From Amycolatopsis bartoniae (GTDB lineage: Bacteria > Actinomycetota > Actinomycetes > Mycobacteriales > Pseudonocardiaceae), in the NCBI RefSeq assembly GCF_014191255.1, contig NZ_JACHWH010000013.1, positions 61,766 through 125,765 on the forward strand: a stretch of DNA of 64,000 nt, written 5' to 3'. Shown one piece after another: positions 16,989-25,136 of the stretch; the stretch's first letter is position 1, and every line of letters starts with the position of its first letter. The translations under genes and the position numbers were made by a program. The notes below the pieces were generated by a model. That model ran no database searches and was not told the origin of the DNA. It was given only the letters and a program-made list of their open reading frames with translations.

Positions 16989-18004
16989 GTGAGACCGTGC
17001 TGACCGCCACCGACCTCACGAAGACCTACACGAGCGGCCGGTTCGGACGGCGGCAGACCGTGCACGCCGTGCGCGGGGTCGACTTCACGGTCGGCAAGGG
17101 GGAGACCGTCGCAGTCGTCGGGGAGTCCGGTGCGGGCAAGTCGACTGTCGGCCGGCTCGTCCTCCGGCTGATCGAGCCGGACGGGGGCACCGTCGTGTTC
17201 GAGGACATCGACGTGCGCGGGCTGTCCCGGCGGGACCTGCGCCGGGTGCGCCCGCGGATGCAGATGGTCTTCCAGGATCCGTTCTCCTCGCTCGACCCGA
17301 CGATGACGATCGCCGATTCCATTGTGGAACCCTTGCTCGTGCACGGCGGCACCACCGCGGCGCAGCGCCAGGCCCGGGCGGCGGAACTCCTCGTCCGGGT
17401 CGGCCTGGACCCCGAGTTCGGCGAGCGCCTCCCGCGCGAGCTCTCCGGCGGACAGCTCCAGCGGGTGGCCATCGCCCGCGCGATCTCCACGAACCCGTCA
17501 CTGATCGTGTGTGACGAGCCGGTCGCCGCGCTCGACCTGTCCATCCGGGGCCAGATCCTCAACCTGCTCGTCGGCCTGCAGGCGGAGACGGGCGTGTCCT
17601 ACCTGTTCATCTCGCACGATCTGTCGGTGGTCGAGCACTTCGCCCACCGGGTGGCGGTCATGTACGCCGGTCAGGTCGTCGAGAGCGGCCCGACGCACGA
17701 GGTGTTCGACTCGCCCCGGCACCCGTACACCCAGGCGCTGCTCGCGGCGGTGCCGCGTCCGGACTTCGGACCACGGGACGGCGAGGCCGACAGCCTGGTC
17801 AAGGGCGAGCGGCTCCAGGAGGCGCAGATCGGGAGCGGCTGCGCCTACCGCAACCGCTGTCCGGTGGCGATGGCCGTGTGCGAGACGTCCAATCCGGCTC
17901 TCGCCACGGGTGACCACCGGGTGGCTTGCCATTTCGCCAGTGAGGAGGCGCCGGGTCCGGGACACGGCGTTCTCCCGCCATCGGACCAGCGGAGGGCCGG
18001 ATGA
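16985..18004 (+). CDS. ABC importer ATPase, oligopeptide type (DppF/OppF-like)
   Basis: 339 residues. Walker A GESGAGKS, signature LSGGQLQR, Walker B LIVCDEPVAALD, switch histidine FISHDLS, and a C-terminal CAYRNRCPVA cysteine segment. Q-loop region MVFQDPFSSLDP is typical of DppF. Its stop overlaps the next gene as ATGA (18001). This importer operon has no substrate-binding gene; candidates are the lipoproteins at 50286-51833 and 54828-56378. Confidence 0.9.
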   Translation: MSETVLTATDLTKTYTSGRFGRRQTVHAVRGVDFTVGKGETVAVVGESGAGKSTVGRLVLRLIEPDGGTVVFEDIDVRGLSRRDLRRVRPRMQMVFQDPFSSLDPTMTIADSIVEPLLVHGGTTAAQRQARAAELLVRVGLDPEFGERLPRELSGGQLQRVAIARAISTNPSLIVCDEPVAALDLSIRGQILNLLVGLQAETGVSYLFISHDLSVVEHFAHRVAVMYAGQVVESGPTHEVFDSPRHPYTQALLAAVPRPDFGPRDGEADSLVKGERLQEAQIGSGCAYRNRCPVAMAVCETSNPALATGDHRVACHFASEEAPGPGHGVLPPSDQRRAG

Positions 18005-19359
18005 CCGGGGCAATCGAGGAGTATTCGTGCGACCTGCTGGTCGCCGGGGCGGGGATCGCGGGCCTGACCGCCGCCGGAGCCGCCGCCGCCAAGGGTATGC
18101 GCGTCGTCGTGGTGGAGAAGGCCGACCACGTCGGCGGCTCCGCGGTGCTGTCCGGCGGCTTCGTGTGGCGGCCCGAGTCCTACGAGGTCCTGCGTGCCGG
18201 CAACCCGGACGGGGATCCGGAACTGGGCCGGGTGCTGGTCGACGGCCATGCCGACGCCATCGCCTGGATCGCCTCGCTCGGTGTCGAGATGTCCGAGGAA
18301 CGGCGGTCGTCCAACATGGGCGGGATCGGGCACCTGGTCGACATCCTCGGCTACGTCAACGCCGCCCGCCGGCTCGTGGAGAAGGTGGGCGGGGCCGTGC
18401 TGCTCGAAGCGGAGGTCGAGCGGCTGGTGATCGAGGACGGCGCGGTCACCGGAGGGGTCGTCGTCGACCGGGACGGCCGGACTCGCGTCCGTGCGCCGTG
18501 GACGGTGCTCGCCACGGGCGGTTTCCAGGGTGATCCCGAACTGCGCCGGCAGTTCATCGGAGAGCAGGCGGCGCAGATGCTGGTGCGCTCCAACCCGTGC
18601 AGTGACGGCGCCGGGTTGCGGCTGGGCCGGTCGGCGGGCGGTGCGCTCTCCGCGGGCATGTCGGGTTTCTACGGGCACGTCATGGCCTACCCGTTGTCGA
18701 AACCGTTGGTGCCGGGCGATTTCCTGCGGCTGGCGCAGTCCTTCTACAGCGTGTGGGGGATCATGCTGGGACCCGACGGCCGGCGGTTCACCGACGAGTC
18801 GCTCGGCCACTACCGCAATTCCCAGGCGCTCGTGCGGTTACCGGGTGCCCGGGCGGTGATCGTGGCGGACGAGGTGACGCGCCGGACCAACGCCACCACG
18901 ACGCCGCTCAAGGGCGTCGAGGCGACCGACCTGCCGCGCGAGGCGGAGCGGGAGGGCGCCCACGTCGTCTACGCGGACACGATCGGCGAGCTGGCCGGGA
19001 AGATCGCGGCGTGGGGGTACGACGCCGCGGGCGTCGTCCGGTCGGTGGCGGAGTTCAACGCCGGGCTGGCCGGCGATCCGGAGGCGCTCACCCCGGCCCG
19101 GCGGACGAACCGGCGCCCCATCGCCGAACCCCCGTTCTTCGCGAGCGAATGTCAGCCGGCGATCACCTTCACCCACGGCGGCGTGCGCATCGACACCGAA
19201 GCACGGGTACTCGGCGAGAACGGAGAGCCGGTCCCGGGTCTGCTCGCGGCCGGCGCCGACGGCGCCGGCGTCTACGACGGGGGCTACGCCGGCGGCCTGT
19301 CCCTCGGTGCCGTGTTCGGGCTCAGGGCGGCGGCGACCGCCGCCTCGTCGCCCGGCTGA
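18001..19359 (+). CDS. FAD-dependent dehydrogenase, fumarate-reductase/ketosteroid-dehydrogenase superfamily
   Basis: 452 residues. N-terminal Rossmann GAGIAGLTAAGAAAAKGM with VVVVEKADHVGGSA, then ATGGFQGDPELRRQF, and a C-terminal GLLAAGADGAGVYDGGYAGG closing the FAD site, i.e. an FAD_binding_2 protein. Family members include 3-ketosteroid dehydrogenases and fumarate reductases; which reaction occurs here cannot be decided. Co-transcription with the importer (ATGA overlap) suggests it acts first on the imported compound (inference). No signal peptide; cytoplasmic. Confidence 0.78.
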   Translation: MTGAIEEYSCDLLVAGAGIAGLTAAGAAAAKGMRVVVVEKADHVGGSAVLSGGFVWRPESYEVLRAGNPDGDPELGRVLVDGHADAIAWIASLGVEMSEERRSSNMGGIGHLVDILGYVNAARRLVEKVGGAVLLEAEVERLVIEDGAVTGGVVVDRDGRTRVRAPWTVLATGGFQGDPELRRQFIGEQAAQMLVRSNPCSDGAGLRLGRSAGGALSAGMSGFYGHVMAYPLSKPLVPGDFLRLAQSFYSVWGIMLGPDGRRFTDESLGHYRNSQALVRLPGARAVIVADEVTRRTNATTTPLKGVEATDLPREAEREGAHVVYADTIGELAGKIAAWGYDAAGVVRSVAEFNAGLAGDPEALTPARRTNRRPIAEPPFFASECQPAITFTHGGVRIDTEARVLGENGEPVPGLLAAGADGAGVYDGGYAGGLSLGAVFGLRAAATAASSPG

Positions 19360-19373
19360 CCGGCAGTGCGTCC

Positions 19374-19417
19374 ACGGCGAAGGGCTCGGAGCCGCCCGGC
19401 TCCGAGCCCTTCGCCGT
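19374..19417. terminator. Bidirectional hairpin between convergent genes
   Basis: Perfect 20-bp stem starting ACGGCGAAGGGCTCGG, loop GCCC, placed between the dehydrogenase (+, ends 19359) and the ACAD (-, ends 19424). It can stop transcripts from both sides. Confidence 0.8.
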
Positions 19418-19423
19418 CCGGGG

Positions 19424-20647
19424 TCAGCTCTCCTGGGTGAGCCAGGGGTCGCGCGGCATGCCCAGTACCCGTTCGGCGATGACGTTGTGCTGGATCTCGC
19501 TGGTCCCGCCGGCGATCGTCGACGCCCGCGAGCGCAGGTAGCCGAACACCCACTTGCCGCGGTCGGGGGCGAGGGCGGAGCCGCGGTCGAGCAGGCCGGC
19601 CGCTCCCGAGAGGTCCATCGCGAGCTCGTGGAGCTGCTTCTCCTGCTCCTGCCCGAACGCCTTCATGATCGCGCCTTCCGGCCCGGGCTCGCCCGAGGAC
19701 TGGACGCTGGCGATGTTGCGCAGGCCGTGCAACCGGATGAGCTCGCTGGCGATCCACTTGCGCGCCAGCGCGCTGCGCACCTCGGGACGGTCGGCGGGGC
19801 GCCTGCCGAGCGGGCCGGTGCGGCGGGCGAGGTCGACGACCTTGTCCAGGGTCCGGCGGAACCCGATCTGCGAGGCCAGGAACTGCGTGTAGCGCTCGTG
19901 GTTGAGGGTGGTGCGGGTGACGCCCCAGCCACCGTGCAACGGCCCCACGACGTGGGTGAGGGGGATCCGCACGGAGTCGAGGAAGACGTCGTTGATGTCG
20001 TGCTCGCGGCAGATCCGCTCGATCGGCCGCACGGTCACCCCGGGCGCGTCCATCGGGATGAGGACGAACGACAGGCCCTCGTGCTTGGGCGCGTCCGGGT
20101 CGGTGCGCACGAGCGCGAACATCCACTGCGCGTAGTGGCCCCCGGTGTTCCACGTCTTCTGGCCTTCGATGACCATTTCGTCGCCCTCGATGCGGCCCCG
20201 GGTGCGCAGCCCGGCCAGGTCGGAACCGGCGCCGGGCTCGGAGAAGCCTTCGCACCAGATCTCCTCGCCGACGAGCATCGGCCGCAGGAAGCGCTCTCGC
20301 TGCCAGTCGGTGCCGTGCCGGATGATCGTCGGCCCGCACAGGTTGAGGCCGATGTGCCCGAGCGGGCGCGGCACGCCGCGCCGGGCGAGCTCGGCGTGGT
20401 AGGCGATCTGCTGGTCCATGGTCGCGCCACGGCCGCCGAACTCGGCGGGCCAGTGGATCGCGATCCAGCGGTCCTCCGCCATGCGGCGTTGGAGGTCGCG
20501 GATGAACTCGCGGCGGGGCTCCGCGCCCTTCGGCATCCGGAACGCGGGGGTGCCCCAGCCCTCGGGGAGGTTGGCGTCGAGCCATGCGGACAGCTCCGCG
20601 CGGAACTCGCCGGTGCTCTGGGCGGATGTGCTGGTCACCTCGGTCAT
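19424..20647 (-). CDS. Acyl-CoA dehydrogenase, larger subunit of a pair
   Basis: 407 residues. FAD-site blocks CEGFSEPGAGSDLAGLRT and VIEGQKTWNTGGHYAQWMF, and the C-terminal GGTSEIQHNVIAERVLGMPR typical of FadE proteins. It oxidises an acyl-CoA to the 2-enoyl-CoA. Its ATG overlaps the stop of the second dehydrogenase gene (ATGA, 20644-20647), the arrangement of heteromeric alpha2beta2 ACADs known from actinobacterial steroid side-chain degradation. Read last in its operon, ending at the hairpin 19374-19417. Confidence 0.88.
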   Translation of the reverse strand: MTEVTSTSAQSTGEFRAELSAWLDANLPEGWGTPAFRMPKGAEPRREFIRDLQRRMAEDRWIAIHWPAEFGGRGATMDQQIAYHAELARRGVPRPLGHIGLNLCGPTIIRHGTDWQRERFLRPMLVGEEIWCEGFSEPGAGSDLAGLRTRGRIEGDEMVIEGQKTWNTGGHYAQWMFALVRTDPDAPKHEGLSFVLIPMDAPGVTVRPIERICREHDINDVFLDSVRIPLTHVVGPLHGGWGVTRTTLNHERYTQFLASQIGFRRTLDKVVDLARRTGPLGRRPADRPEVRSALARKWIASELIRLHGLRNIASVQSSGEPGPEGAIMKAFGQEQEKQLHELAMDLSGAAGLLDRGSALAPDRGKWVFGYLRSRASTIAGGTSEIQHNVIAERVLGMPRDPWLTQES

Positions 20648-21753
20648 CGGGTCGCTCCTCCGGGGATGGGCTCGTCGAGCAGCGCCGCCGCGATCACGTC
20701 GAGGTGTTCGGCCGTGTCGCCGTACAGGAGCTGTCCGGATTTGGCGCGGCGCAGATAGAGGTGGATGTCGTGCTCGAAGGTGCAGCCGATGCCGCCGTGG
20801 ATCTGCAGCGCGTCGGCCGCGACCTGGGTGGCGCTTTCCGACGCGACGGCCTTCGCCATCGCCACGTAGAGTCCGGCATCTTCACCGCCGGAGAGCTGCC
20901 AGGCGGCCCCGTAGCAGGCCGACCGCGCGTTCTCGACCAGGACGAGCATGTCGGCCAGCTTGTGCTTGATGGCCTGGAAGGCGCCGATGGGGTGACCGAA
21001 CTGCCGGCGGGTCAGGGCGTACTCGGCGGCGATCCGCAGCGCTCGTTCCGCGACCCCCGTGGACTCGGCGGCCACGAGCAGGGTGGCCAGTGCGCTCGCC
21101 GCGGAGATCGCTTCGTCCGCGTCGTGCACCAGCACCGGGACGGCGGGAGTGCGGGAGAAGCCGACCTGCGCCAGGCCCGCGGTCGGGTCGATCGCGGGCA
21201 ACGGCGTCGTGGTGACCCCTGGTGCGTCGAGTTCGACCGCGAGCACGGCCGGGGTGCCGTTCGTCGTGTGCGCGACGACCAGCAGGGTCTGCGCCCAGGC
21301 GCCGCCGGGAACGATCGCGACCTCCCCGTCGACCGTCCAGCCCTCGTCCCCGGCGGCCGCCTTCACGTCGACCCCGCCGCCGGTGGCGGCCGGAAGGGCT
21401 GCCACGGTGATCCGGCCTTCGATGACCTGCTCCAGCAGATGGGCCGCGGCGGGTTCGGTACCGCGGGACAGCAGCGAGGTGGCCGCGGCGACGCCGGTGA
21501 ACGGGACGGGCGCGACGGCCCGGCCGAGTTCCTCCGCGACCAGCATCTGCTCGATCGCGGTGGAGGTCAGCTCGTACTGGGGGAGGTCGAGGCCGAGTGC
21601 GCCGAGGCCGACGTCGTTCAGTGCCGCCCACAGCGCTCGCGCCTGCGCCGGTGCCTCCTCCGTGAAGGCGCTGCGCGGTGCGGCCCGTGCCGCGAGCAGG
21701 CGACGCACGCTCTGCTGCAGCCCGACCTGCTCCGCGGTGAGTTGGAATTCCAT
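20644..21753 (-). CDS. Acyl-CoA dehydrogenase, smaller subunit of a pair
   Basis: 369 residues, shorter than usual. The N-terminus (MEFQLTAEQVGLQQSVRRLL) and the C-terminal QFGHPIGAFQAIKHKLADM and IHGGIGCTFEHDIHLYLRRA are ACAD blocks, but the central FAD/substrate part is reduced. That is the usual look of the partner subunit in heteromeric FadE enzymes. ATG at 21751-21753 follows GGAGGGAAG closely. First gene of a two-gene operon driven from the element at 21769. Confidence 0.85.
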   Translation of the reverse strand: MEFQLTAEQVGLQQSVRRLLAARAAPRSAFTEEAPAQARALWAALNDVGLGALGLDLPQYELTSTAIEQMLVAEELGRAVAPVPFTGVAAATSLLSRGTEPAAAHLLEQVIEGRITVAALPAATGGGVDVKAAAGDEGWTVDGEVAIVPGGAWAQTLLVVAHTTNGTPAVLAVELDAPGVTTTPLPAIDPTAGLAQVGFSRTPAVPVLVHDADEAISAASALATLLVAAESTGVAERALRIAAEYALTRRQFGHPIGAFQAIKHKLADMLVLVENARSACYGAAWQLSGGEDAGLYVAMAKAVASESATQVAADALQIHGGIGCTFEHDIHLYLRRAKSGQLLYGDTAEHLDVIAAALLDEPIPGGATR

Positions 21754-21768
21754 CTTCCCTCCACATAG

Positions 21769-21776
21769 AGGATACT
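21769..21776. promoter_or_regulatory. AGTATACT-type element (AGGATACT) for the ACAD pair
   Basis: Reads TTTAGTATCCTC on the minus strand, 15 nt upstream of the ATG at 21753. With TATCCT as -10, the transcript would begin only about 10 nt before the ATG, leaving just the Shine-Dalgarno. Confidence 0.6.
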
Positions 21777-21830
21777 AAATAGGTGAGATGCCGACTATCG
21801 TAGAGCCAAGTACCGGGTAAAGGCGAGAGG

Positions 21831-22640
21831 ATGACGGAGATGAACACGGCCGGAGTGGCACAAAATGATACTCTTTTCGCCGTGACGGAGGGAGTGGCGG
21901 AGCGGCCCGTAGCCGTGGTGACCGCGGCGGGCGGGCCGATGGGGGCGGCGATCGCGCGGCGCCTCGCAGCCACCCACGCGCTGGTCCTCAACGACCGGTC
22001 GGCCGACCGGCTCGCCACCACGGCGGAGGCGTTGTGCGCCGACGGCGCCACCGTCGTCACCGTCGCCGGCGACGTGTCGGAGCGGGCCACCGCGGTCGCT
22101 CTCCGCGAGAACGCCGTTGCCCGGTGGGGCAGGCTCGACGCTCTGGTGAACGTGGCCGGCGGGGTCAAGGGCCCGTTGAACCAGCCCATCCTGGACATCA
22201 CCGACGACCAGTGGTCCCGCACCCTCGACATCAACCTGACGTCGGCGTTCCGGTGCCTGCAGGAGGCCGCGCGCGTCATGGTGGGCGCCGGTGGCGGCCG
22301 GATCGTCAACATCGGCTCCACGTCATGGGCGGGCTCGCCCGACCGCGCCCATTACGCGGCGGCGAAGGCCGGACTGGTGGCGCTGACCCGGTCGGCGGCC
22401 ACGCAACTGGGGCCGCACGGGATCACGGTGAACGTGATCGTGCTCGGCGCCACGACGACGACCGTGGTGGACCGGCCGGACGGGACCTGGGTGCAGGACT
22501 GGGCGGCGCACAACCCCCTCGGGCGGCCCAACACGGTGGACGACGTCGCCGACGCGGTGGAGTTCCTGCTCGGGGCGGGCAGCCGGAACATCAGCGGCCA
22601 GGCGCTCACCGTGGCCGGCGGCCTCAACCCGTCGTTGTGA
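21831..22640 (+). CDS. Short-chain dehydrogenase/reductase (SDR)
   Basis: Up to 269 residues. A Rossmann start AVVTAAGGPMGAAIARRLAA (the glycine motif is TAAGGPMG, a divergent TGxxxGxG), then VNVAGG, NIGSTSWAG with the catalytic serine, and HYAAAKAG with Tyr and Lys. It is an NAD(P)-dependent alcohol/ketone oxidoreductase. The start is uncertain: ATG 21831 or 21840 place the element ATGATACT (21865-21872) inside the coding region, whereas GTG 21882 or 21894 gives the usual 250-residue length but a poor ribosome site. It lies upstream of the crotonase at 22678, probably in one operon. Confidence 0.85.
   Translation: MTEMNTAGVAQNDTLFAVTEGVAERPVAVVTAAGGPMGAAIARRLAATHALVLNDRSADRLATTAEALCADGATVVTVAGDVSERATAVALRENAVARWGRLDALVNVAGGVKGPLNQPILDITDDQWSRTLDINLTSAFRCLQEAARVMVGAGGGRIVNIGSTSWAGSPDRAHYAAAKAGLVALTRSAATQLGPHGITVNVIVLGATTTTVVDRPDGTWVQDWAAHNPLGRPNTVDDVADAVEFLLGAGSRNISGQALTVAGGLNPSL
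21865..21872. promoter_or_regulatory. AGTATACT-type element (ATGATACT) at the 5' end of the SDR gene
   Basis: AAAATGATACTCTTTTCGCC, with GATACT as the -10-like core on the plus strand, 9 nt before the GTG at 21882. Its place within the longer reading frame bears on the choice of start codon. Confidence 0.45.
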
Positions 22641-22677
22641 CCGCGGCACACCTGGGATCCTCGGATAGGAGTACACA

Positions 22678-23472
22678 ATGGACTTGATCGGCCCTTGGGA
22701 GACCCTCGACGTCGAGGCCGGCAAGGGAGGTGTCGTCGTCGTCCGGCTGAACCGCCCGGAGCGCATGAACGCCATCTCGCCGGTCATGCTGGAGGAGCTG
22801 GCCCGGTTCTGGCCCGCCTTCGACGCCGACCCGGACGCGCGGGTCGCGGTGGTCACCGGGGCGGGGGAGCGGGCATTCTGCTCCGGGGCCGACGTGGGCA
22901 CGGTCGCTGACCGCTCCCGGGCGCGGACCGGGATCTTCGAGCGGGAGAACCGCTTCACACCGCTGCAGAACAAGGTCCGCAAGCCGTCGATCTGCGCGGT
23001 CAACGGTGTGTGCGCGGGCGGTGGGCTGCACTTCGTCGCGGACACCGACTTCACGATCGCCGCCGATTCCGCCACGTTCCTGGACCCCCACGTGTCGGTG
23101 GGCCAGGTCAGCGCGATCGAAACGATCGTGCTCTCGCGCCGCGTCCCGCACCAGGCCGTGATGCGGATGATGCTGCTCGGGCGGGCGGAGCGGATCGACG
23201 CCCGGCGCGCCCTCGAGATGGGCCTGGTGACGGAGGTCGTCCCGGCCGCACAGCTCCAGGAGCGCGCGCTGGAGCTGGCGCGGGCGATCGCGGCGGGGTC
23301 GCCCGCGGCGATCGCGGCGAGCCGGCAGGTGGTGTGGGACGCGCTGGATCGTCCGCTGCACGACGCGCTACGGATCGCCTGGCCGGTCCTGCGGGCCCAC
23401 GGCGATCATCACCCGGACGCCCAGGAGGGGCCGAAGGCCTTCTTCGAGAAGCGGCCGCCGGAGTGGGCCTGA
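22678..23472 (+). CDS. Crotonase-family protein lacking the usual hydratase glutamates
   Basis: 264 residues. CoA-binding and oxyanion-hole blocks FCSGADVG and NGVCAGGGLHF are present. The two glutamates that activate water in enoyl-CoA hydratase fall at histidine or other positions here (GGGLHFV and FLDPHVSVGQ). So an isomerase, hydrolase or other crotonase reaction is more likely than simple hydration. ATG 22678 follows TAGGAG. It is 37 nt after the SDR gene and probably in its operon. Confidence 0.8.
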   Translation: MDLIGPWETLDVEAGKGGVVVVRLNRPERMNAISPVMLEELARFWPAFDADPDARVAVVTGAGERAFCSGADVGTVADRSRARTGIFERENRFTPLQNKVRKPSICAVNGVCAGGGLHFVADTDFTIAADSATFLDPHVSVGQVSAIETIVLSRRVPHQAVMRMMLLGRAERIDARRALEMGLVTEVVPAAQLQERALELARAIAAGSPAAIAASRQVVWDALDRPLHDALRIAWPVLRAHGDHHPDAQEGPKAFFEKRPPEWA

Positions 23473-23481
23473 TCGGGGCGC

Positions 23482-23529
23482 GGCGCCCGGCGGCGACTGT
23501 CCTCGGTGGACGGTGAGCTACCGGGCGCC
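23482..23529. terminator. Possible weak hairpin between convergent crotonase genes
   Basis: GGCGCCCGG (23482-23490) and CCGGGCGCC (23521-23529) pair perfectly over 9 bp, but with a 30-nt loop, and the right arm lies in the end of the convergent gene. Confidence 0.3.
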
Positions 23530-24264
23530 CTTGCGGGCCACGAATGCCCGGGCCCCCTCCCGGAACTCGGGGCTCGCTTTGACCGCGGCGTAGGCCTCCT
23601 GCGTGAGCGCCCAGGCGTCGTCCTCCGCCAGGCCCGCCGACTCGTCGATGACCCGTTTGCTCTGGCGGACCGACTCCGGGGCGTTGGCCGCGATCCGTTC
23701 GGCGATCGCCACCGCGGTCTCCAGTGCCTTGCCGGGTCCCGTCAGCTCGTTCACCAGCCCCAGCTGGTGGGCCCGCTCCGCGTCGATCGGCTCGCCGGTC
23801 AGCGCCAGCTGCATCGCGACCTTCCGGCCGAGCACGGAGGCGCTGCGGTAGAGCCCGCCCTCCGCGGCGAGCACCGCGCGGCGCACCTCGGGCAGACCGA
23901 ACCGGGCGTCCCGGGCCGCCACCACGATGTCGCACGCCAGGACCAGTTCCATTCCGCCGCCCAGCGCGTTGCCTTCCGCCGCGGCGATGAGGGGTTTGGT
24001 CCGGCGGCGCCGCGTGAGGCCGGCGAAGCCGTTGTCGTCCACCACCCGTTCACCGGCCAGGCGTGCCCGGAGATCCGCTCCCGAGCAGAACGTGCCACCG
24101 GCGCCGGTCAGTACTCCGGCGCGGAGTTCGGGCGCGGACTCCAGGCGCTCGACCGCGGCGCGCACGCCCACCAGGACCGCGTGGTCGACCGCGTTGTGGA
24201 CATGGGGACGGTCGATCGTGATGACCAGAACCGGGCCGATGGCGCGCGTTGTCGTCGGTGACAC
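23518..24264 (-). CDS. Enoyl-CoA hydratase/isomerase, probably leaderless
   Basis: 248 residues with both hydratase glutamates: NALGGGMELVLACD and FGLPEVRRAV, plus the oxyanion block FCSGADLRARL. Expected to hydrate a 2-enoyl-CoA. The GTG at 24262-24264 has no Shine-Dalgarno. It sits exactly 6 nt after TATACT read on the minus strand (plus 24271-24276), which suggests a leaderless mRNA. It shares the palindromic element with the divergent SDR at 24315. Confidence 0.85.
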   Translation of the reverse strand: MSPTTTRAIGPVLVITIDRPHVHNAVDHAVLVGVRAAVERLESAPELRAGVLTGAGGTFCSGADLRARLAGERVVDDNGFAGLTRRRRTKPLIAAAEGNALGGGMELVLACDIVVAARDARFGLPEVRRAVLAAEGGLYRSASVLGRKVAMQLALTGEPIDAERAHQLGLVNELTGPGKALETAVAIAERIAANAPESVRQSKRVIDESAGLAEDDAWALTQEAYAAVKASPEFREGARAFVARKGAR

Positions 24265-24270
24265 AAACTA

Positions 24271-24278
24271 AGTATACT
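24271..24278. promoter_or_regulatory. AGTATACT element shared by two divergent genes
   Basis: Perfect palindrome AGTATACT. On the minus strand TATACT is 6 nt from the GTG at 24264. On the plus strand TATACT (24273-24278) has TTGTCG 18 nt upstream and precedes the SDR at 24315, so one palindrome may hold the -10 of both promoters. Confidence 0.65.
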
Positions 24279-24314
24279 CATTTTTTCGCTGTCGAAGCCA
24301 AGGAGGTCCAGCTC

Positions 24315-25094
24315 ATGCGGAGTCGTCGCGTGCTCATCACCGGATGTTCGAGCGGGGTGGGGCGCGCGAGCGCGATCCACCTCGCGGCCCGCGGCCACGA
24401 GGTGATCGCCACCGCGCTCAAGATCGAGTCGATCGCCGACCTCGACGTCGCGCTCGCCCTCGAACTCGACGTCACGGACCCGGACTCGGTCGCCGCCGCC
24501 GCAGAGAAGGCCGGCCCGGTCGACGTCCTCGTCAACAACGCCGGACGGGGCCTGCGCGCGCCGGTCGAGCTCGTGGGCGACGAGGCGCTCCGCACCCTGT
24601 GGGAGACCAACGTGCTCGGCCCCGTGCGGACGGTGCGGGCGTTCCTCCCCGCGATGCGGGAGCGGGGCGCGGGGCGCATCGTCAACGTCTCGTCGGTGGC
24701 CGGGCGGCGCGCCATGCCGCTGACGGGGCACTACGCGGCGAGCAAGCACGCGCTGGAGGCGCTGAGCGAGTCGTTGCGGTTCGAGGTGCGCGATTTCGGG
24801 ATCGACGTCGTACTGGTGGAACCCGGCGCGGTGAAGTCCGATTTCAGCGCGAAGCGGCTGGCCGCCGACATCGCTCCCGGGCCCTACGCCGAGGTGGCCG
24901 CGCGGGCCACGGCCCAGGCCGCGGCCAACGCTCCCGCGCAGACCTCCGAGGAGGTCGCCGAGGTCGTGGCGCGCGCGGTCGAGGCGGAGCGCGTCCCGCT
25001 GCGGATGCCGACGTCGGAGGCGGTCGCCGGGATGATCCGCGAACGGACCGGGCGGACGGACGACGACTTCGAGGAGTGGGTCACCCGCGGGTGA
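24315..25094 (+). CDS. Short-chain dehydrogenase/reductase (SDR)
   Basis: 259 residues. Classical TGCSSGVGRASAIHLAARGH glycine motif, LVNNAGRGL, VSSVAGRRA with the serine, and HYAASKHALEALSES with the Tyr-xxx-Lys pair. An NAD(P)-dependent oxidoreductase; the long tail after residue 190 (SDFSAKRLAADIAPGPYAEV) is usual for classical SDRs of about this length. ATG 24315 has AAGGAGG upstream. It is monocistronic, ending before a hairpin at 25101-25129. Confidence 0.88.
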   Translation: MRSRRVLITGCSSGVGRASAIHLAARGHEVIATALKIESIADLDVALALELDVTDPDSVAAAAEKAGPVDVLVNNAGRGLRAPVELVGDEALRTLWETNVLGPVRTVRAFLPAMRERGAGRIVNVSSVAGRRAMPLTGHYAASKHALEALSESLRFEVRDFGIDVVLVEPGAVKSDFSAKRLAADIAPGPYAEVAARATAQAAANAPAQTSEEVAEVVARAVEAERVPLRMPTSEAVAGMIRERTGRTDDDFEEWVTRG

Positions 25095-25100
25095 CCCGGG

Positions 25101-25129
25101 GGCCGGCCCGGCCGGATACCGGACCGGCC
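25101..25129. terminator. Hairpin between convergent SDR and propeller genes
   Basis: GGCCGGCCCGG pairs with CCGGACCGGCC with one mismatch and a 7-nt loop. It lies between the stop at 25094 (+) and the stop at 25137 (-). Confidence 0.5.
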
Positions 25130-25136
25130 CACCCGG

